Part shown: positions 24,722 through 30,765 of the stretch, piece after piece
Numbering within the stretch: the stretch's first letter is position 1
Layout: each line of letters starts with the position of its first letter
NCBI GenBank assembly: GCA_964652205.1
Contig: CAZZAO010000047.1
Span: forward strand, 1 to 37,486
Direction of reading: 5' to 3'
DNA from: ZC4RG36 sp964652205
GTDB taxonomy: Bacteria > Chloroflexota > Anaerolineae > Aggregatilineales > Phototrophicaceae
DNA: 37,486 nucleotides
Notes under the pieces: model-generated
The model's database searches: none
What the model was told of the DNA's origin: nothing
What the model saw: the letters and a program-made list of their open reading frames with translations, nothing else
Program-made: the position numbers and the translations under genes

Positions 24722-24766
24722 TTGCTCTCGTCCCTGCCCCAGTGTGGAAAGCGGGAACGAGAGCAA
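24722..24766 (-). promoter_or_regulatory. mRNA hairpin between binding-protein and permease genes
   Basis: TTGCTCTCGT (24722-24731) pairs with ACGAGAGCAA (24757-24766), extended inward by CCC/GGG past one bulged A. There is no T tract on the minus-strand transcript. Such intercistronic hairpins typically protect the upstream binding-protein message or cut down read-through, so the binding protein is made in excess over the permeases. Confidence 0.65.
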
Positions 24767-24811
24767 CAACTGACTGCGGAGATACAAATCGATCAGACCA
24801 GACGAACGCGA

Positions 24812-26158
24812 CTAGGCATTGTCCTGACGCCACTGATCGAGATATTGATTGACGGCGTCGTTGGCCTGCTTGAGCGTGTCGGGGATATTCGTCCCGTCGC
24901 CGCCGAAAATCTGGTCGAGGAACGGCTGGAGCGTCGCCCCGAAATCGCCGTCGAGCGAGTCCTGGATGCGGGCATAGGCCAGCCCGTCCGAGTAGACTTC
25001 GTTGTGCTCTGGCGGGCTGGACTTCAGGAACACATCCGACTTGTTGACCGAGTCGAGCACGGCGACCGCCATCCCGCTGGCAACGTCAGCTTCCTGCGGC
25101 TTTTGCGTCATCAGGAACTTGAGGAAGTCCCACGCCGTATCCGGGATGGCCGAGTTGACATAGATGGCATAGTTGAGCGTGAACAGATGGGTTGCGGGCT
25201 TGCCGTCGGTCAGGTGCGGCAGCGGCGCGACGTCCCACTCGAAGTCCTTGATGGTGCGGAAGGTGTTGAGCCAGCGGCCATAAGCGTACATCGCCACCTT
25301 GCCGGACATAAAGCGGTCGAAGCCGCCCAGTTCCTGCGAGGACGCCGACGAGGGTGAGACATGATACTTGTTGCTCATATCGTTCTGAAGCTGGAAGGCT
25401 GCAGCCGCTTCCGGCGTGTCGAGCACGGCGTGCGTCTCTGGCGTGATTTCCTTGATGTTGCTGACGACTGACGCGCCATGCTGGAACAGGAACGCCCAGT
25501 ACATCCAGTTCTCGATGCTGATACCGTACTGCTTCTGGCTTTCGTCGGTCAGCTTGCCCGCCTTGTCAACCAGCGCCTCCCACGTCCAGTCGGGATCGTC
25601 CCATTTGGTCGTCGGATAATCGACTTTGGCCGCGTCGAACAGGTTCTTGTTGTAGACCAGCGCCAGCGTCGCCACTTCAAACGGCGTCGCCAGAAGCTGG
25701 CCCTTGTAGCGGTTGAGTTCGACCGCTTCCGGTAGAATCCCGTCGAACGTGAAGTTGTCGCGCGCTACATAGTCGTCAAGCGGCTTCGCTACGCCCTTCT
25801 GGAAGAAAGGATACTGGAACCACTCGTTGAGGTACAGAATGTCCGGCGCGTTGCCACCGGCCATCATCGTCGTCTGCGACTCGGCGCGCCCGCCGTTGAT
25901 GAGCAGAATCTCTACGTCAGCATTCGGGTTGATTTCCTTGTACATCAACGCGACCTGCTTGCGCACCTCAATCTCGGTCGCGTCCTGACCGGACACGATT
26001 CGGATCGTCACCGGGCTGCTCGCCTGCGCTGCGGGAGCCGCCAGCACGCCGAGGGTTGCCGGAAGCTGGCTCGCCAGCGTCGCCCCTGCGGCTGCCACGG
26101 CGGACATGCGCAGAAAATCACGGCGACTTAAGTTCTTCTTGCCTGCCTGCTCACTCAT
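24812..26158 (-). CDS. Tat-exported carbohydrate ABC transporter substrate-binding protein
   Basis: A 448-residue extracytoplasmic sugar-binding protein (SBP_bac_1, MalE/UgpB-like). The signal peptide carries a twin-arginine motif (SRRDFLRMS, 11-19), a hydrophobic core and an Ala-rich cleavage area (about 35-48), so it is exported folded. Mature start VTIRIVSGQDATEIEVRKQV is typical; AGGNAPDILYLNEWFQYPFF and FDRFMSGKVAMYAYGRW are family blocks. It is first in a five-gene operon with two permeases, a glycosidase-like protein and an FGE-like protein. Expression is probably controlled by the palindrome overlapping its promoter. The bound sugar cannot be named. Confidence 0.95.
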   Translation of the reverse strand: MSEQAGKKNLSRRDFLRMSAVAAAGATLASQLPATLGVLAAPAAQASSPVTIRIVSGQDATEIEVRKQVALMYKEINPNADVEILLINGGRAESQTTMMAGGNAPDILYLNEWFQYPFFQKGVAKPLDDYVARDNFTFDGILPEAVELNRYKGQLLATPFEVATLALVYNKNLFDAAKVDYPTTKWDDPDWTWEALVDKAGKLTDESQKQYGISIENWMYWAFLFQHGASVVSNIKEITPETHAVLDTPEAAAAFQLQNDMSNKYHVSPSSASSQELGGFDRFMSGKVAMYAYGRWLNTFRTIKDFEWDVAPLPHLTDGKPATHLFTLNYAIYVNSAIPDTAWDFLKFLMTQKPQEADVASGMAVAVLDSVNKSDVFLKSSPPEHNEVYSDGLAYARIQDSLDGDFGATLQPFLDQIFGGDGTNIPDTLKQANDAVNQYLDQWRQDNA

Positions 26159-26238
26159 CGCTTACTCCAGTTCGAATGAAAGGTTTACCGGACATGACGT
26201 ACAGAGTACGCGCCAACAAATTTAGACCGCCCTGTGAC

Positions 26239-26269
26239 CGCAAGCCTGAAAGCCGAACCCCGGCTTGCG
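26239..26269. repeat. Inverted repeat in the leader of the carbohydrate operon
   Basis: CGCAAGCC and GGCTTGCG (8 bp perfect) separated by 15 bases, just downstream of the -10 box. It could fold at the 5' end of the operon message. Confidence 0.5.
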
Positions 26270-26274
26270 TCCTT

Positions 26275-26292
26275 ATTGTAGACGTCTACAAT
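26275..26292. promoter_or_regulatory. 18-bp perfect palindromic operator, GntR-type, overlapping the carbohydrate promoter
   Basis: ATTGTAGACGTCTACAAT is a perfect palindrome. On the minus strand its last six bases (TACAAT) fit a -10 box, with a weak TTTGCC at 16-base spacing as -35. GntR-family repressors usually bind short palindromes with a central GTCTAGAC- or GTNNAC-like core, so this is the likely operator for the binding-protein operon; the GntR/HutC regulator at 29918-30694 is the nearest candidate. Confidence 0.7.
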
Positions 26293-26360
26293 TGATGGCA
26301 AAGACAACTATGGCGGCTGAAGCCGCGCGCGATGGGCGACCTGTGAAGTCGCTTCATCCA

Positions 26361-26389
26361 TTGAAAAGTCACTTAAACACTGTTATAAA
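26361..26389 (+). promoter_or_regulatory. Strong promoter for the DUF624/chaperonin side
   Basis: TTGAAA (26361-26366), 17-base spacer, TATAAA (26384-26389). Predicted start near 26396, giving a 74-base leader to the DUF624-like gene. The 311-base region 26159-26469 thus holds two divergent promoters, the palindrome, and an inverted pair of ATAGTTGTCT (26302-26311 as complement and 26406-26415). Confidence 0.65.
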
Positions 26390-26469
26390 AGGACTGGTCA
26401 AGTTTATAGTTGTCTATGAACGTACACTCCGTGCCATTGTAGAATCGATTGCTATCGGTTGTCAAGAAA

Positions 26470-27093
26470 ATGTCCGTCGCACAAGTCGTAAAGCAGGCAG
26501 CGCGCCTGTGGTGGCGCAATGCCGTCCATATCGCCTTCTTTAACGCCTTCTGGCTGGCGCTGCAACTGCTGATCGTCACCGGCCCGCCCGCGACGGCAGC
26601 CCTGTACGTCGTCGCCAGCAGCCTGCTCGACGGCGAGCATGTCACGCCGCGCGACCTGTGGCGGGCGACGCGGCGACTGTTCATCCCGGCCTGGAAGTGG
26701 GGCGCGCTCAACCTGCTCGTGATCGGCGTGGTCGCCGTCAACTTCTGGCTCTCGCGCGCGCAGAGCGGCGACCTGTGGGCCGCCCTGCGCCTCTTCTGGA
26801 GCGCGGTCGGCATCATCTGGTTGGCGATCAACAGCCTGTACTGGCCGCTCTGGCTGGCTGAGAAAGATCAGAGCGTTCGCAACACCCTGCGTAACGGGCT
26901 GGTGCTGCTGATGCGCTCGCCCATGCTGGTGCTGGCGACGCTGGCGCTGTCGGTGGTCAGCCTCGCAGTCAGCATCGTTGCGGTCATCCCTTTCGTCAAT
27001 TTCGTCATGGTCTGGATCGCGTCGCTCGGCCTGATGACGACTCAGCAGATCGTCACGCAGATGGACGCGGAAGCTCAGGCCGCGCATGAATAG
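26470..27093 (+). CDS. DUF624/YesL-like multi-pass membrane protein
   Basis: A 207-residue membrane protein with about five helices: FFNAFWLALQLLIVTGPPAT, AALYVVASSLL, LNLLVIGVVAVNFWL, LFWSAVGIIWLAINSLYWPL, and LVLATLALSVVSLAVSIVAV into VNFVMVWIASLGL. The N-terminal SVAQVVKQAARLWWRNAV helix and GPPATAALY loop resemble the YesL/DUF624 family, which is commonly encoded beside carbohydrate importers; its function is unknown. ATG 26470 is chosen; a TTG 21 bases earlier is in frame, and the ribosome site is weak for both. It is divergent from the sugar importer operon, which fits the family's habit. Confidence 0.7.
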   Translation: MSVAQVVKQAARLWWRNAVHIAFFNAFWLALQLLIVTGPPATAALYVVASSLLDGEHVTPRDLWRATRRLFIPAWKWGALNLLVIGVVAVNFWLSRAQSGDLWAALRLFWSAVGIIWLAINSLYWPLWLAEKDQSVRNTLRNGLVLLMRSPMLVLATLALSVVSLAVSIVAVIPFVNFVMVWIASLGLMTTQQIVTQMDAEAQAAHE

Positions 27094-27326
27094 GGATCGG
27101 CTTTCGCGCGGCGCAGCCGTGTATAAGGGACATGATGTGTCGTGTTCGTTAGCCCCGAACGGCGCGAGGTTCGGTTGAATTTCCGCGCGTGGGCGAGACT
27201 TTTAACATCGGGCGCGAAAAATCGCGCCCACAAAAGTACAGCGACTTGATCCTTCTCGGCTCTCAGTTCTTCTTTTACTCAGCACCCTTTGCTCATTACT
27301 CATCACTTTTCTTTCTGAGGCCCTTC
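27094..27326 (+). other. Intergenic leader of the chaperonin-like gene with stem-loops
   Basis: No gene is seen. CCGAAC/GTTCGG (27155-27160, 27169-27174) and a stronger GGGCGCGA/TCGCGCCC hairpin with AAAA loop (27210-27229) could form; neither is followed by a T tract. The last 75 bases are pyrimidine-rich (TTCTTCTTTTACTCAGCACC onward) and end in TCTGAGG, the ribosome site of the chaperonin. No convincing promoter boxes are visible, so the DUF624 promoter may drive the whole group. Confidence 0.5.
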
Positions 27327-28943
27327 ATGCACTTTGAGAACCGCTATCCACGGGTCGTCTTTCAGCCCGAAACCGCGCTGAGATTGCAGCGCGGTATCAA
27401 CCAGATCGCCGACCTGATCCGCCCGACGCTCGGCCCGCTCTGCCGCGTCGTCGCGCTTCAGGGCGTCGACCGCAATCGCCCGCCGGAACTGCTCGACAAC
27501 GGCGGCCTCATCGCCCGCCGCGTCGTCGAGCTGGAAGACCGCGCCAGCGACCCCGGCGCGATGCTGATTCGCCACGCGCTCTGGCGCATCCATGAGTCCG
27601 TCGGCGACGGCACGGCCACTGCCGCCCTGCTCTATCAGAGCATCTATAACGACGGCCTGCGCTACCTGACGGCGGGCGGCAGCCCGATGGGCCTGCGTGC
27701 CGCGCTCGACGAGGCCAAAACCATTGTCCTTGCCGCGCTGGCCGCGCAAACTGCGCCGATCAGCGGGCAGAAGCGGCTGACCGGGCTGGCGCGGACGCTG
27801 TGCTATCACGAGCGCATGGCGGCGCTGCTCGGCGAAATTTTTGACATCATCGGCGAGCTGGGCGCGCTCGAAATCAAGCCCGGCAACCGCCGTGAGATGG
27901 AGCGCGAATACTTCGAGGGCGCATACTGGGATGGCGGCCTGTTCTCGCGGGCGCAGCTTGCGCCGGGCCAGACGCGCGCGGCGCTCGAAAACGCCGCCAT
28001 CCTCATCAGCGATCTGAGCTTCGACGCGCCGGAACAGTTCCGACCGCTGCTCGAAATCGCCGTCGGCAGCGGCGCGAAGGCGCTGGCGATCCTCGCCGGA
28101 CAGGTCAGCGACCGCGCCATGAGCCTGTTTCTCAACCCGAAGAATCAGGACATCCTGCCAACGCTCGTCATTCGCGCGGGCGCGGTCAAAGGTGACGCGC
28201 AAGCTGCCGCGCTCGAAGACCTCGCCGCTCTCGTCGGCGGGCGTCCGCTGTTTCAGGCAGCAGGCCAGACGCTCAACGAGCTGCGCCCCGACGACCTCGG
28301 TCATGCGCGGCAGGTCTGGGCGACGGCGCGCGATCACGGCGTCATCGGCGGCAAGGGCAGCCCGCGCGGCTTACGCCAGCACATCGCCCGACTGCGCGAG
28401 CGCGCCCGCGCCGAGCAGACCGCTGAGAAGCGTCAGCCGCTTCAGGCGCGCATCGGCAAGCTGATGGGCGGCTCGGCCACGCTCTACGTCGGCGCAGACA
28501 GCGAAGCGCAGGCCAACAACTATCGTGATCTGGCGCAGCGGACAGCCAGCGCCATGCGGGCCGCGCTCCGCAGCGGCGTGGTCACGGGCGGCGGCGTCGC
28601 CCTGCTCGACTGCCGCGCCGCGCTCGAACGCGCCCTCGCTCAAACTGCTGACGCCGACCGACGCGCCGCCTATCGCGCCGTGCTGCGCGCGCTTGAGCTG
28701 CCTTATCGCGTCTTACTCGATAATGCCGGGTTCGATCCCGCGCTGACTCTCGCCAGCGCCGGAAGCGGCGTCGGCTTCGACGTCGAGCGCGGCGAAGCTG
28801 CCGACATGATCGCGCGCGGGATCGTCGATTCGGCGGGCGTCCTCACCTGCGCGGTCGAGACGGCCATTTCCGGCGCGGCTATCGCCCTGACCACCGATGT
28901 CCTCGTCCAGCAGCGCAATCGCCCGGAGCAGATGCAGCCATGA
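27327..28943 (+). CDS. Divergent GroEL-like (Cpn60) chaperonin with altered ATP-hydrolysis residues
   Basis: A 538-residue group I chaperonin homologue that aligns with GroEL almost end to end. Preserved: TLGP (34-37), ELED (68-71), GDGTAT (93-98, Asp94 for GroEL Asp87), apical start FEGAYWDGGLF (196-206), VVTGGGVAL (418-426), and Asp501 for GroEL Asp495. Changed by ungapped hand alignment: GroEL Asp52 is Asn58 (LLDNGG) and Asp398 is Arg405 (AQRTASAM). Both aspartates are needed for ATP hydrolysis in GroEL. Several apical client/GroES contacts also differ (Tyr203 to Ala, Phe204 to Gln, Leu234 to Arg, Val264 to Asn), and the C-terminal GGM tail is absent. GAGG precedes ATG 27327. The stop overlaps the next start (ATGA). 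This is not the housekeeping groEL; no groES is adjacent. A specialised, slowly cycling or static assembly is the inference. Confidence 0.9.
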   Translation: MHFENRYPRVVFQPETALRLQRGINQIADLIRPTLGPLCRVVALQGVDRNRPPELLDNGGLIARRVVELEDRASDPGAMLIRHALWRIHESVGDGTATAALLYQSIYNDGLRYLTAGGSPMGLRAALDEAKTIVLAALAAQTAPISGQKRLTGLARTLCYHERMAALLGEIFDIIGELGALEIKPGNRREMEREYFEGAYWDGGLFSRAQLAPGQTRAALENAAILISDLSFDAPEQFRPLLEIAVGSGAKALAILAGQVSDRAMSLFLNPKNQDILPTLVIRAGAVKGDAQAAALEDLAALVGGRPLFQAAGQTLNELRPDDLGHARQVWATARDHGVIGGKGSPRGLRQHIARLRERARAEQTAEKRQPLQARIGKLMGGSATLYVGADSEAQANNYRDLAQRTASAMRAALRSGVVTGGGVALLDCRAALERALAQTADADRRAAYRAVLRALELPYRVLLDNAGFDPALTLASAGSGVGFDVERGEAADMIARGIVDSAGVLTCAVETAISGAAIALTTDVLVQQRNRPEQMQP

Positions 28944-29875
28944 CCTCTCTGACCGAAATGCCCGACGGCATCGTTTACGGTTTCGCCGTCGCCCATCAGC
29001 GGCTGTTCGCGGCCTGCTCGGCGGGGCTGTTCCAGTCTGCTGATGCGGGCCGAAGCTGGACGCCCGCCTATGACTCGCTGCTGGCTTCGCTCCAGCTACA
29101 GCCGCCTGTGCCGACCACCGCCGTCGCTGCCTCGCCCGATTTCGCCCGCGACGGCACGCTGTTCGCCTCGGTCGGCGGCATGGTGCTGCGCTCGCTCGAC
29201 GGCGGCGCGCATTGGAACGCGCTTCAGCTAGCGCAGCCTCAGCCGGTCATCGCCGCGCTGGCTGTCTCGCCCAATTATGCCGCTGACGGGATCGCGCTGG
29301 CCGCGACGCTTGAGGACGGCGTTTTCCGCACCGCCGACCGGGGCCGAAGCTGGTCGGCGTGGAATTTCGGCCTGCTCGACCTGAACACGCTCTGCCTGGC
29401 GATCTCGCCGACTTTCGCCGACGACGAGCTGATCTTCGTCGGCACGGAGAGCGGGCTGTTTCGCAGCGCCAATGGCGGTCGGGCGTGGCGCGAGGTCACG
29501 CTGCCGGTCGAGTACCCGACTGTCCTCAGCGTCGCGCTCTCGCCCGCCTTCGCGCAGGACGGCCTCGCCTATGTTGGGACCGAAAACGGCGAGCTGCTGC
29601 GTTCAGCCGACGGCGGGGAGACGTGGCGCGGGCTGCCGGTCGAGACTGAGGGCAGCCCGATCAGCGGCATCCTGCTTGACTACACGAAGAATCCGACGAT
29701 CCTGCTCAATCTCGGCGACGCGCTGAAACGCTCGACCGACGGCGGCCAGACCTGGCAAACACGGCGCACCTTCGATGACGCGGTCATGAGCGCCCTGATC
29801 GCGCCAGCAGGATTGTCTGAAAAAGGGTCATTTGTCATCGGCTTTATCGGCGGTGCAATTCGCCGCTTAGAGTAA
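28940..29875 (+). CDS. Six-Asp-box (BNR/sortilin-like) beta-propeller protein coupled to the chaperonin
   Basis: A 311-residue propeller without signal peptide or membrane helix. Six Asp boxes (S/T-x-D-x-G-x-x-W) are at 33-40, 85-92, 131-138, 176-183 (SANGGRAW, Asp replaced by Asn), 222-229 and 265-272, and four inter-blade segments share SP(D/N/T/A)(F/Y)AxDG/E. This predicts a six-bladed propeller of the sialidase/YCF48/sortilin type. The sialidase catalytic residues are not evident, so it is likely a binding or scaffold protein. Its ATG overlaps the chaperonin stop by 4 bases, implying coupled, roughly equal synthesis and a direct partnership such as client or adaptor. Cytoplasmic location fits a chaperonin partner. 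The GntR-type gene follows 42 bases later. Confidence 0.8.
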   Translation: MTSLTEMPDGIVYGFAVAHQRLFAACSAGLFQSADAGRSWTPAYDSLLASLQLQPPVPTTAVAASPDFARDGTLFASVGGMVLRSLDGGAHWNALQLAQPQPVIAALAVSPNYAADGIALAATLEDGVFRTADRGRSWSAWNFGLLDLNTLCLAISPTFADDELIFVGTESGLFRSANGGRAWREVTLPVEYPTVLSVALSPAFAQDGLAYVGTENGELLRSADGGETWRGLPVETEGSPISGILLDYTKNPTILLNLGDALKRSTDGGQTWQTRRTFDDAVMSALIAPAGLSEKGSFVIGFIGGAIRRLE

Positions 29876-29917
29876 AATGAATCAGGCAGATAGTTATTAA
29901 GAGAATTGCGAGTACCG

Positions 29918-30694
29918 ATGGTCGCCACAATTGACCGCACGCGCCCCGAACCGATCTACCGCCAGATCCGCGAATGGATGCGCCAGCAGATCACCTCTGG
30001 CCTGTGGCCGGAGCATTACAAGCTCAAGCCGGAAACCGAGCTGATCGAAGACCTCGGCGTGAGCCGCGGCACGCTGCGAAAGGCGATTGCCGAGCTGACC
30101 GCCGAAGGCTTCCTCGTGGCGATCCACGGGCGCGGCACGTTCGTCTCGTCGAGTACGCTCGAACAACCGCTGGCAAACGGTCTGGTCGCCTTCTCGGAAG
30201 ACCTCGCGCGCCAGGGTGTCCCCTTCGAGACCGACGTACTCGAACAGCGAATCGCGCATCCGCCGCAGCGTATCGCCGCGCTGATGTCCGTCTCAGCCGA
30301 GACGCCGGTGCTGATCCTCAAGCGGCGGCGTATCGTCCACCACGAGCCGATTGCCCTGCTCTACAACTACGTGCTGATCGACCGCGCAACCGACATCGCC
30401 GCGACCGATTTCGTCCAGCATGGTCTGTTCGCCACGCTCGAACAGCACTATCACCTGACGCTCAACTGGGGCCAGCGCACTTTTCAGGCGCAGATAGCCG
30501 ATGCCGAAGTCAGCCATCAGCTCGAAATCGAGGTCGGCGCGCCGGTCATGTATATCGAGCAGCTAACTTATCTGGCCGACGGCACGCCGATTGAACTGTC
30601 CGACATCTGGCTGCGCGGCGACCGTTTTCGGCTGTCAGCGGTGGTCAAGCGCGGCCTTCAGGACGAGAGCGGCCCGACGACCGAACTGCTGTAA
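29918..30694 (+). CDS. GntR/HutC-family transcriptional regulator
   Basis: A 258-residue regulator. The N-terminal winged helix (PIYRQIREWMRQQITSGLWP, then ETELIEDLGVSRGTLRKAIA and a wing with IHGRGTFVS) covers about 12-76; residues 95-250 are a UTRA effector-binding domain (VLILKRRRIVHHEPIALLYN, YLADGTPIELSDIWLRGDRF). HutC-type regulators sense sugars, amino sugars or their phosphates and bind short palindromes. ATG 29918 is used because it starts the conserved domain; a TTG 12 bases earlier is in frame. It follows the propeller gene by 42 bases and is probably in the same transcript. The 18-bp palindrome at 26275-26292 is its most likely operator (inference). Confidence 0.92.
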   Translation: MVATIDRTRPEPIYRQIREWMRQQITSGLWPEHYKLKPETELIEDLGVSRGTLRKAIAELTAEGFLVAIHGRGTFVSSSTLEQPLANGLVAFSEDLARQGVPFETDVLEQRIAHPPQRIAALMSVSAETPVLILKRRRIVHHEPIALLYNYVLIDRATDIAATDFVQHGLFATLEQHYHLTLNWGQRTFQAQIADAEVSHQLEIEVGAPVMYIEQLTYLADGTPIELSDIWLRGDRFRLSAVVKRGLQDESGPTTELL

Positions 30695-30698
30695 GGTC

Positions 30699-30743
30699 GC
30701 CCTCACCCCCGGCCCCTCTCCCGGCGGGAGAGGGGGGAAAGTT
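30699..30743. repeat. Palindromic intergenic repeat
   Basis: CCCTCACCCCCGGCCCCTCT, CCCGGCGGG, AGAGGGGGGAAAG: a clean compact copy between the convergent GntR-like and secreted-protein genes, where it may serve as a terminator-like hairpin. Confidence 0.85.
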
Positions 30744-30765
30744 CAGGCGCAGCCGCTGCGCCAGA

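Noticed and set aside
27210..27229. GGGCGCGA/TCGCGCCC hairpin as terminator of the DUF624-like gene
   Set aside because: There is no T tract on either strand; kept only as a stem-loop in the leader description.
27303..28337. Minus-strand open frame of 344 codons opposite the chaperonin
   Set aside because: It mirrors the chaperonin coding frame; composition (Arg, Ala, Gln) is that of a shadow, with no start signal.
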